Shown piece by piece: positions 16,888 to 24,140 of a DNA stretch of 38,083 nucleotides (its first letter is position 1; every line of letters starts with the position of its first letter). The DNA comes from Candidatus Omnitrophota bacterium (GTDB lineage: Bacteria; Omnitrophota; Gorgyraeia; Zapsychrales; Zapsychraceae): positions 1 to 38,083 of the forward strand of contig JAHJCZ010000050.1 in assembly GCA_018812705.1 (NCBI GenBank). The letters are read 5' to 3'. The notes below the pieces were generated by a model. The model did not search any database and was not told the DNA's origin. It saw only the letters and a list, made by a program, of their open reading frames with translations. The position numbers were made by a program, and so were the translations under genes.

Positions 16888-18396
16888 ATGAAAAAGCTCA
16901 TTATTGCCAGAAAATTTTCTCAGATTCTATTTTTAGGATTGTTTGTTTATATAGTATGGTCCACTACTTATCCTCTAAATAGCATCATCTCTCCAAAAGT
17001 GCTTTTTAAATTAGATCCTCTAATAATGTTTTTTACTGCTATAAGTGTAAGACAATGTATAGAAGGAATAGTTTTATCTATTCTTGTGGCTATTTTTGCC
17101 TTAATTTTTGGAAGATATTTTTGTGGATGGATTTGTCCAGTAGGAACTTCTGTAGATATAGCGGCAATGGTCAATAAAAGAAATTTGATTTTAAGTGACG
17201 GGTTAAACAATAATGTAAAAAAACCAAAATATTATATTTTGTTCATTGTATCATTTTTGGCTATTTTAGGTTTTCAAGCAGCTTGGATTCTTGATCCAAT
17301 TGTCATTTTTGCAAGATTTTTATCACTAAGCTTTATACCTGGCGCTACATTTGTTATTGATAAAACATTTATTTTTGCAATAAAGAATTTTGAACTATAT
17401 GGCGGATTCTATGATTTTTACCGCTCACTAAATGATAATTTATTGGGAATTAAAATACAGTTCTTTGTTAATTCTGGGATCTCTTTATCGATCTTTTTGG
17501 CAATAGTCCTAATTCCAATTATTATCCCACGATTATGGTGTAGAACATTATGTCCACTAGGAGCTTTATTTGGGATCTTTTCAAAAATTTCAGTTTTTAA
17601 AAGAGCTGTTGAGAAGTGTACGGATTGTAAGAACTGTTATAACATTTGCAGAATGCAGGCCATAAATAAGGATCTAAGTTATATAAAATCTGAATGTGTT
17701 CTTTGTATGGATTGCGTATATTCCTGCCCAACAAAAGGAACTAGCTTTAAATTTGATTATAAAAATAAACTGGTTAACACTGGCAAGGGAAAAGGCACTA
17801 TAAGCCGAAGAGACTTTCTATTTCTTTTGTTAATATCATTACCCAGCCTTGGTTTTTCTAATAAAAATGATAAAAAATTTAGCTATAAAGCTATAGAAGT
17901 TATAAGACCTCCTGGAGTTAAAAATGAAGAACTGTTCTTAAAAACCTGCGTTAGATGTGGTAATTGCATGAAGGTTTGTATTACAAATGGCTTACAGCCT
18001 ACTTTGCTTAAATCCGGAGTAGAGGGGCTATGGACACCTCAGTTAGTTCCAGAAATTGGTTATTGTGAATATAATTGTACGTTGTGTGGAGAAGTATGTC
18101 CTACAAAAGCCATACCAGAATTAAGGTCTGCTCAAAAGAAGAAAGAAAAACTAGGTTTGGCAATTATAGATGAATCAATTTGTTTTCCTCATTCACAGAA
18201 TAAACAATGCATAGTTTGTGAAGAACATTGTCCAATTTCAGATAAAGCCATTAAATTAAAAAATAAAATTACCGCAGAGGGTGAAATGATTATGTTACCA
18301 TATGTGGATAAGGATCTTTGTGTTGGTTGTGGTATTTGTCAAAATAAATGTCCAGCTAGGCCAGGGAGAGCAATAAAGGTAAAAGGAAAACTATGA
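16888..18396 (+). CDS. NapH/NapG-like polyferredoxin fusion, membrane-bound
   Basis: 502 residues. The N-terminal half is NapH/NosR-like, with several membrane helices (about 10-28, 60-78, 115-135, 200-215) and CGWICPVG (79-86) and WCRTLCPLG (218-226) motifs. Two ferredoxin-type clusters follow (C244...C254, C270...C280). A second hydrophobic segment at 309-323 is preceded by SRRDFLF (306-312), a twin-arginine-like motif, and then a NapG/MauM-like part with four more Cys-rich cluster motifs (C354-C364, C393-C404, C441-C448, C478-C488). It looks like membrane polyferredoxin and exported ferredoxin joined in one chain. A quinone-to-periplasm electron path is an inference. It ends overlapping the next gene by four bases. 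Confidence 0.82.
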   Translation: MKKLIIARKFSQILFLGLFVYIVWSTTYPLNSIISPKVLFKLDPLIMFFTAISVRQCIEGIVLSILVAIFALIFGRYFCGWICPVGTSVDIAAMVNKRNLILSDGLNNNVKKPKYYILFIVSFLAILGFQAAWILDPIVIFARFLSLSFIPGATFVIDKTFIFAIKNFELYGGFYDFYRSLNDNLLGIKIQFFVNSGISLSIFLAIVLIPIIIPRLWCRTLCPLGALFGIFSKISVFKRAVEKCTDCKNCYNICRMQAINKDLSYIKSECVLCMDCVYSCPTKGTSFKFDYKNKLVNTGKGKGTISRRDFLFLLLISLPSLGFSNKNDKKFSYKAIEVIRPPGVKNEELFLKTCVRCGNCMKVCITNGLQPTLLKSGVEGLWTPQLVPEIGYCEYNCTLCGEVCPTKAIPELRSAQKKKEKLGLAIIDESICFPHSQNKQCIVCEEHCPISDKAIKLKNKITAEGEMIMLPYVDKDLCVGCGICQNKCPARPGRAIKVKGKL

Positions 18397-19106
18397 CTTG
18401 CAGTGTGAATGCAGAAACTATAAAAAAAGAGTTGAAAAAATATAGCAATACGGAAAAAGCTAATATTTTGCAAAGATTTTTCAAGACAGGCCCGGGTGAA
18501 TATGCTGAAGGAGATATTTTCATAGGTCTAAAAGTCCCGGAAATAAGGTCAGTCGTCAATAAAAATGTCGACATCTCTTTAACAGAAGTTAAAAAGCTAC
18601 TAAAGTCAAAAATACATGAAGAAAGATTAGCCGCTTTATTATTTCTAGTAGCTAAATTTGACAAACAGTTGAATGAAAAAGAAACAATTTATAATATATA
18701 CATAAAAAACACTAAATATATAAATAATTGGGATCTAGTTGATTTATCAGCATATAGAATTGTAGGAGCATATTTATTGAAACGGGATAAGTCGATCTTG
18801 TATGAATTAGTAGAATCAACTTCTTTGTGGGAAAGGCGAATTGCAATTCTTTCAACTTTTCACTATATAAAAAATAATGATTTTAAGGATGCTTTAAAAA
18901 TATCTCAAAAGTTACTAAAAGATGAGCATGACCTTATTCATAAGGCAGTTGGTTGGATGCTTAAAGAAATTGGCAAGAGAGATCTACCCGTAGAAGAGAA
19001 GTTTTTAAAAATGTATCATAAAATAATGCCCAGGACTATGCTGCGCTCTGCAATAGAGAGATTCCCTGAAAATAAAAGACTTGTCTACTTGAAAGGCAAG
19101 GTATAA
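18393..19106 (+). CDS. AlkD-like DNA alkylation repair glycosylase
   Basis: 237 residues of HEAT-like helical repeats, typical of the AlkC/AlkD superfamily that removes N3- or N7-alkylated bases without base flipping. The hallmark region YINNWDLVDLSAYRIVG carries the catalytic Asp and an aromatic residue; GLKVPEIR near 50 and WERRIAILSTF are also family features. ATGA overlap with the polyferredoxin gene puts it on the same transcript, though the functional link is unclear. Confidence 0.85.
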   Translation: MTCSVNAETIKKELKKYSNTEKANILQRFFKTGPGEYAEGDIFIGLKVPEIRSVVNKNVDISLTEVKKLLKSKIHEERLAALLFLVAKFDKQLNEKETIYNIYIKNTKYINNWDLVDLSAYRIVGAYLLKRDKSILYELVESTSLWERRIAILSTFHYIKNNDFKDALKISQKLLKDEHDLIHKAVGWMLKEIGKRDLPVEEKFLKMYHKIMPRTMLRSAIERFPENKRLVYLKGKV

Positions 19107-19123
19107 TTGGAGTTAAAGTAAAA

Positions 19124-20311
19124 ATGAAAATAATAACTAAACAAATATTAAAGATATTCGTAAAAGACTATTCCAAGGTTGAAGATCCTTCTGTGAGAGC
19201 AAAATACGGCGCTCTTGAGGGTTGGACAAGTGTTTTTGTTAATATTGTTTTGTTCATAATAAAGTTTTTATTAGGTGTTTCTATCAACAGTGTTTCTCTA
19301 ATTGCGGATGCATTCCACACTTTATCAGATTTAGTCACTTCCTTTGTCGTCTTATTTGGTTTTAAATTATCTCAAAAGCCCCCAGACAAAGAACATCCTT
19401 ATGGCCACGGAAAGATGGAGCCTGTTGCTGCATTGATTATTTCAGTTTTGTTATTTGTTGCTGGTATTGAATTTTTTGAAAGATCCTTTCATAGGATTTT
19501 AAATCCTAATCCGTCACAAGCTTCTTTAATGATCATTGCTATAATTTTTGCAACATTAATTGTAAAAGAACTCTTGGCCAGGTTTTCTTTTATTTTAGGT
19601 GATGCTATTGGCTCACAAGCCTTAAAGGTCGACGGCTATCATCATAGATGTGATGCTGTTACTACGATTTTTGTTTTGATCGCTATGGTAGCTTCAAGAT
19701 ATGGTCTATATGCTTTAGATGGGATTATGGGCGTTTTTGTTTCTCTTGCTATTATGTACTCTGGGTACTTGGCAGGTAAGGAGGCCATCGACCCCTTGTT
19801 AGGCGCAGCCGTACCAAAAGAGACCTTGTTGAAAATCGAAAAATTTGCCAAAACTCATGATGGGGTTTTGGGTGTGCATGATATTATTTATCAGAGTTAT
19901 GGACAAACCAGTATTATTTCTTTGCATCTTGAAGTTTCTGATAAAGAAGATGTTAATAAATTGCATGTTTTATCTGAAGAAGTTGAGAGTGCTATCGCTG
20001 TAGCGTTTGGAGGTGTAGTAGTCGCGCATATTGACCCGGTTAATAGAGATCATCCACTTTATGATGATATTTATCAAACAATTAGTGAAATTGTTAATAA
20101 TGACAGCAGAATTAAGAGCTTTCATGAGTTGAGGATTGTTGGGAAAAAAATCAATAAGTGTAATGTGGTTTTTGATATAGCCCTTAGTGATAATATTGAT
20201 GATTCTTTTGCGCAAAAAATAGTATTATCTGTATCAAATAAATTTAAGACTAAATATCCTAACATGAGAGTGGTTATTAAGGCTGAGCCCCGTTTTGTTT
20301 ATAATCTTTAA
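19124..20311 (+). CDS. cation diffusion facilitator family metal transporter
   Basis: 395 residues. Six-helix CDF core with the metal-site motifs NSVSLIADAFHTLSD (helix 2), HPYGHGKMEP, and KVDGYHHRCDAVTT (helix 5), giving the H/D-x3-D site that exports Zn2+, Fe2+ or Mn2+ by proton antiport. A cytoplasmic domain (about 215-300) with HDIIYQSYG and HLEVSD follows, and an additional C-terminal extension of about 80 residues repeats the same kind of fold. The metal cannot be assigned. It starts 17 bases after the AlkD-like gene. The 162-base AT-rich gap after it holds no gene; a TATAAT at 20414-20419 may belong to an mnmA promoter, without a clear -35. Confidence 0.87.
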   Translation: MKIITKQILKIFVKDYSKVEDPSVRAKYGALEGWTSVFVNIVLFIIKFLLGVSINSVSLIADAFHTLSDLVTSFVVLFGFKLSQKPPDKEHPYGHGKMEPVAALIISVLLFVAGIEFFERSFHRILNPNPSQASLMIIAIIFATLIVKELLARFSFILGDAIGSQALKVDGYHHRCDAVTTIFVLIAMVASRYGLYALDGIMGVFVSLAIMYSGYLAGKEAIDPLLGAAVPKETLLKIEKFAKTHDGVLGVHDIIYQSYGQTSIISLHLEVSDKEDVNKLHVLSEEVESAIAVAFGGVVVAHIDPVNRDHPLYDDIYQTISEIVNNDSRIKSFHELRIVGKKINKCNVVFDIALSDNIDDSFAQKIVLSVSNKFKTKYPNMRVVIKAEPRFVYNL

Positions 20312-20473
20312 AGATTCATTTAAATTCCTCATAAAATTCATTTCGACTTATTTAAGTACGCTCCTACATTTATTTCAAAGAAAGATTTTACTTTTAAAAT
20401 TTACAGATTTATATATAATCCTTACAATAATTTAATGCAAATCTAATACATAATTCAGGAAGTTGCTAGGCGG

Positions 20474-21565
20474 ATGTCTGTTATTGATAAAAAGAGCAAA
20501 ATACTCGTTGCGATGAGTGGCGGCGTTGATTCTTCAGTAGCTGCATATTTATTGAAAGAAGAAGGGCACGATGTTGTCGGCGTTACAATGTGTTTAGGCA
20601 TTATAGATTTAGAAAATGATTCTAAAGTTAAATGTTGCGGCACTGAAGCAATTAATGATGCTAAAAATGTTTGTCAAAAACTAGGCGTCCCACATTATGT
20701 CCTTGATTTTTCAGCTGATTTAGAAAATATGGTTATTAAGGATTTTGTGGATGAATATATGCATGGAAGAACCCCTAATCCATGTGTCAGATGTAATGAA
20801 TATTTAAAATTTGGTAAATTGTTAGAATATACCAAAAATATGGGCTTTGATTTTCTTGCCACAGGTCATTATTCAAGAATTAAAGAAGTAGATGGCGATT
20901 ATCTTTTATGCAGGCCTAAGGATAGCAAAAAAGACCAAACTTATTTTTTATATTCAATTAAGAAAGCTAATTTATCAAAGATATTATTTCCTTTATCAGA
21001 TTTTACTAAGGATGAAATCAGAGATATTGCACATGCTGCAGATTTAACTGTCGAATCAAAACTCGAAAGCCAAGATGTCTGTTTTGTGCCAGATAATGAT
21101 TATAAAAGATTTGTCTCTGAAAGAATTGGTAAGATTGAATCCGGAGATATTGTTAATATGTCTGGGGACGTTTTAGGCAAACATAAAGGAATTATTAACT
21201 ATACAAGAGGACAAAGGGGTGGGTTAGGCGTAGCGGTAGGAAGACCTCAATATGTTGTTGAAATAGATGCTGAAAATAATAGAATTATTGTTGGAGAAAA
21301 AGAAGACCTTTTGACAAATAGCCTAATAGCAAGTAATGTAAATATGCTTATTGATGATTGTCCTCAAAGGGTTTTTGTTCAAATACGATACGGCCACAAA
21401 CAAGCACTATGCTCATTAGACTTTATCGAGGGAAATAAGGTCAGTATTGTTTTCGATGCTCCTCAAGAAGCTGTAACAAAAGGACAATCTGTGGTATTCT
21501 ATAACAATAATATGGTTCTGGGTGGAGGAACTATTGAATCCTATTCTGAGAAAGGCATGGCATGA
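20474..21565 (+). CDS. mnmA: tRNA-specific 2-thiouridylase MnmA
   Basis: 363 residues, typical length. Makes s2U34 in Lys, Glu and Gln tRNAs using ATP and persulfide sulfur. The PP-loop is AMSGGVDSS (13-21). The nucleophile is the Cys of NPCVRCNEYLKFG, and the second active-site Cys is in SQDVCFVPD. ATGHYSRI and DQTYFLYS are further signatures. The ATG is preceded by a weak GGCGG-like ribosome site. Its stop overlaps the nadA start (ATGA). Confidence 0.95.
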   Translation: MSVIDKKSKILVAMSGGVDSSVAAYLLKEEGHDVVGVTMCLGIIDLENDSKVKCCGTEAINDAKNVCQKLGVPHYVLDFSADLENMVIKDFVDEYMHGRTPNPCVRCNEYLKFGKLLEYTKNMGFDFLATGHYSRIKEVDGDYLLCRPKDSKKDQTYFLYSIKKANLSKILFPLSDFTKDEIRDIAHAADLTVESKLESQDVCFVPDNDYKRFVSERIGKIESGDIVNMSGDVLGKHKGIINYTRGQRGGLGVAVGRPQYVVEIDAENNRIIVGEKEDLLTNSLIASNVNMLIDDCPQRVFVQIRYGHKQALCSLDFIEGNKVSIVFDAPQEAVTKGQSVVFYNNNMVLGGGTIESYSEKGMA

Positions 21566-22503
21566 ATTTTCAAAAAAGAATTGAAGAGCTTAAAAAAGAA
21601 AGGAACGCAGTTATATTAGTTCATAACTACCAGCTTCCTGAGGTTCAGGATATTGGTGATTTTACTGGCGACTCTCTTGGCCTTAGCATAGAAGCATCGA
21701 AAACAACTGCTGATGTTATTGTTTTTTGTGGAGTCTATTTTATGGCAGAGACCGCAAAAATACTTTCGCCTCATAAAACTGTCTTGATCCCAGATGCTAC
21801 TTCAGGATGCCCTATGGCTGACATGATAACAGCAGATCAACTTAGGGAATTAAAGGCAAAACATCCCAAAGCTAAAGTTATGTGTTATGTGAATACATCT
21901 GCAGAAGTAAAAGCAGAGTGTGATTATTGTTGCACATCAGCAAATGCTGAAATAATGTTAAATGAAGCTTTTAATGATGATGATGAAATAATCTTTGTTC
22001 CTGATAAATATCTAGCTTCATACTCCGCTAACAAAACTGGAAGAAAAGTTATATTTTGGAACGGCTATTGCAAGTCTCATTTAAAAATTCTACCAGAACA
22101 TATTCAGAAGCAGAAAGAACTACATCCAAATGCTATAACTATGGCACATCCCGAATGCCTAAGCTCAGTTACTCAAATGGTAGATGAAGTGCTTTCCACT
22201 TCGGGCATGCTAAAATATGTAAATAAATCTAAGGCTAATGAGTTCATTGTTGGCACTGAAGTTGGGATGTTGCATCCTCTTCAAAAAGCAAATCCCCAAA
22301 AGAAATTCTATGCTGCTTCTGATATAGCAGTTTGCCCAAACATGAAAAAAATAACTCTTGAAAAAGTAATTAGATCTCTTGAAGATATGAGGGATGAGGT
22401 TATATTGTCTGAAGAAATTATTTCAAAAGCTCAAAAAAGTATTTTTCGCATGATAAATATTGGCAACAATATCGTTGAAAACAAAGCAGAAGTTAAAATT
22501 TAA
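21562..22503 (+). CDS. nadA: quinolinate synthase NadA
   Basis: 313 residues. Condenses iminoaspartate with dihydroxyacetone phosphate to quinolinate, first specific intermediate of NAD synthesis, using an oxygen-sensitive 4Fe-4S cluster. Motifs: HNYQLPEVQDIGDFTGDS (21-38), FCGVYFMAETAK (first cluster Cys), SGCPMADM, CYVNTSAEVKAECDYCCTSANA, HPECL and GTEVGMLH, and a late CPNMKK with the third cluster Cys. nadB and nadC are not in the window. It is coupled to mnmA; NAD supply suits a cell with an NAD-linked hydrogenase but that is only context. Confidence 0.95.
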   Translation: MNFQKRIEELKKERNAVILVHNYQLPEVQDIGDFTGDSLGLSIEASKTTADVIVFCGVYFMAETAKILSPHKTVLIPDATSGCPMADMITADQLRELKAKHPKAKVMCYVNTSAEVKAECDYCCTSANAEIMLNEAFNDDDEIIFVPDKYLASYSANKTGRKVIFWNGYCKSHLKILPEHIQKQKELHPNAITMAHPECLSSVTQMVDEVLSTSGMLKYVNKSKANEFIVGTEVGMLHPLQKANPQKKFYAASDIAVCPNMKKITLEKVIRSLEDMRDEVILSEEIISKAQKSIFRMINIGNNIVENKAEVKI

Positions 22504-22527
22504 ATTATACTTAATGAAGAACAAGCT

Positions 22528-23190
22528 ATGAAACAAAAAAATAATAAAGCAAAATATGTTCTATTAGAGCTGATCAATCATCTTCCCTTTTCTATTTTTG
22601 GAGTTGTTTCAGGTATCATTATGATTGGATTACTTACATTTGTGGCAATTGTATCAGGAGGAGAGGGTCTTCTCAAACATGCGTCAGGGGAATTGTTTCA
22701 TGTTTTTCATCCAGTTCATGTGTTATTAAGTGCTGTTGCAACAACAGCAATGTATTGGAAACATGAAAGATCATTATGGAAGGCAATAATCATTGGCCTG
22801 CTTGGGTCAATTCTTATATGCGGATTAAGTGATACTGTTTTTCCGATCCTGGGAGGCATTATCCTTGGAGCAGATATGCATATTCATATTTGCTTATTTG
22901 AACATTCTTTACTTGTTCTTCCTTTTGCAATATTAGGAATAGTTGTTGGTCTTACTATCGGCAATACTCTTGAACGTCCGACAGAATACTCTCATTCAAT
23001 GCATGTTTTTGTAAGCAGTGCGGCTTCCATTCTCTATTTATTAAGTTATGGTTTAGATTCATGGGTTTATTCTTTAGGGGGGGTTTTAATTCTTACAATA
23101 TTAGCAGTTATGATACCATGTTGTTTAAGTGATATTGTTTTTCCACTTACATGTGCTCACAAGAATTGTGGATGTGCAAGTGATCATTAG
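22528..23190 (+). CDS. His-rich duplicated membrane protein, unrecognised
   Basis: 220 residues with about six hydrophobic helices and twelve His. It contains an internal duplication: HVFHPVHVLLSAV ... GLSDTVFP (about 58-106) is echoed by HSMHVFVSSAA ... CLSDIVFP (about 156-206), so each half carries a His cluster, a tryptophan-led helix and an SDxVFP turn. The C-terminus ends with several Cys and His (CAHKNCGCASDH). Repeated halves and soft-metal residues suggest a transporter or metal-handling membrane protein, but I do not recognise a named family. It follows nadA by 24 bases and precedes tatA. Confidence 0.72.
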   Translation: MKQKNNKAKYVLLELINHLPFSIFGVVSGIIMIGLLTFVAIVSGGEGLLKHASGELFHVFHPVHVLLSAVATTAMYWKHERSLWKAIIIGLLGSILICGLSDTVFPILGGIILGADMHIHICLFEHSLLVLPFAILGIVVGLTIGNTLERPTEYSHSMHVFVSSAASILYLLSYGLDSWVYSLGGVLILTILAVMIPCCLSDIVFPLTCAHKNCGCASDH

Positions 23191-23230
23191 TTATTTGCAA
23201 ATTGTTAATTATTAAAAAACAGGAGCTAAT

Positions 23231-23407
23231 ATGTTCAATTTTGGCATGGGTGAATTAATTGTAATACTGGTCATTGTTCTTTTGTTGTTTGGCGCATCAA
23301 AATTACCTGAAATTGCAAGGGCATTAGGCAGATCAATTACTGAGTTTAAAAAAGCTAGCAAAGAAGTTCAGAGCGAAATTGAAGATATTTCTAAAGACGA
23401 GAAGTAA
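23231..23407 (+). CDS. tatA: twin-arginine translocase subunit TatA/E
   Basis: 58 residues, [27 protein letters not shown] as seen across 1-27 in overlapping parts: one N-terminal transmembrane helix, the conserved FG and LPE hinge, then an amphipathic helix ([14 protein letters not shown]) and a charged tail. AGGAG at 23221-23225 supports the ATG. TatA forms the pore that exports folded proteins; TatC is not in this window. It could serve the Tat-targeted DUF362 protein at 15898. It is at the short end for TatA, so TatE-like naming would also fit. Confidence 0.92.
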   Translation: MFNFGMGELIVILVIVLLLFGASKLPEIARALGRSITEFKKASKEVQSEIEDISKDEK

Positions 23408-23426
23408 AATATTAAAGTTATTTGAA

Positions 23427-23454
23427 TTGACAACTATGTTCAGGATGATATGAT
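23427..23454 (+). promoter_or_regulatory. sigma70-type promoter in the gap after tatA
   Basis: TTGACA (23427-23432), 16-base spacer, TATGAT (23449-23454). It probably drives the CBS-domain gene at 23629 with a long leader of about 165 bases. Confidence 0.45.
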
Positions 23455-23469
23455 TTTTAATAAATATTA

Positions 23470-23483
23470 AAAATACGTATTTT
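23470..23483. repeat. 14-base perfect palindrome in a leader region
   Basis: AAAATACGTATTTT is a perfect palindrome starting about 15 bases downstream of the -10 element, near the predicted transcription start. It could be a repressor site; the AT-rich background makes this uncertain. Confidence 0.25.
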
Positions 23484-23628
23484 ATTTGTAAATTTCGTAA
23501 AGACGTACATCCTGGGCTAAAATCGAATTTATTTTTTAAATTATTAGCGGCTTATATTTGAGCACTCCATTTGTGCAGATGTAGGACAGCTTATTATTTT
23601 GCAAACGAATTAAATATTTGGAGGGATA

Positions 23629-24024
23629 ATGGTTAAAGCTAAAGATGTCATGACAAGAAATGTCATTACTGTAAAGGCTGATACGCCAGTTGAAGTGATT
23701 ATTAAGATCTTAACTGTTAGAAAATTAACTGGTATACCAGTTGTAGATGATGATAATACCCTGCTTGGTATCGTTACGGAGAAGGATCTTTTAGGGCTGC
23801 TATTTAAACATGAGAATTTGGAAAATATGAAGGCAGAGGATTATATGACTCGTGATGTCGAAAGCTTTGATGTGGAGGATTCCTTAGAAGATGTATGTAC
23901 TTTGTTACTTGATAAAACATTTAGACGAGTTACAGTCGTCAGCGACGGTAAATTAATGGGCATTGTTTCCAGAACGGATATCATAGCGTATATATATCGG
24001 GAGCTTGTCAAAAAAAAATCCTAA
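23629..24024 (+). CDS. tandem CBS-domain protein (second)
   Basis: 131 residues, one CBS pair. The repeats begin VKAKDVMTRNVITV and MKAEDYMTRDVESF and end GIVTEKDLLGLLF and GIVSRTDIIAYIYREL. Binding of adenosine-type nucleotides is expected from the family. GGAGGG precedes the ATG. It is a stand-alone unit with its own promoter and a terminator at 24094, without an obvious partner. It is not a recent copy of the CBS protein at 4018, since sequence identity is low by eye. Confidence 0.85.
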   Translation: MVKAKDVMTRNVITVKADTPVEVIIKILTVRKLTGIPVVDDDNTLLGIVTEKDLLGLLFKHENLENMKAEDYMTRDVESFDVEDSLEDVCTLLLDKTFRRVTVVSDGKLMGIVSRTDIIAYIYRELVKKKS

Positions 24025-24093
24025 TCTAAAGCAACTATTTCAAAGAAGATTGTAAATCAACTATTGTAAATATTATGTTAGTATTAATTAAAT

Positions 24094-24128
24094 AGACGGC
24101 CTATGTAAGATCTCAAGGCTGTCTTTTT
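24094..24128 (+). terminator. terminator-like hairpin 13 bases before the next start codon
   Basis: AGACGGCC (24094-24101) pairs with GGCTGTCT (24117-24124) with one G-T wobble, followed by a T run. It ends the CBS transcript. The next gene's AGG ribosome site follows immediately, leaving no room for a promoter in between. Confidence 0.75.
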
Positions 24129-24140
24129 AGGTTATAGAAT

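Noticed and set aside
23202-23219. Second Rex-like sequence, TTGTTAATTATTAAAAAA, upstream of tatA
   Set aside because: It matches 12 of 14 consensus bases, but the right arm is only an A run, no promoter lies next to it, and there is no reason for Rex control of tatA.
23629-24024. The two CBS proteins as a recent duplication
   Set aside because: They share only the general CBS pattern and have different lengths and linker sequences.
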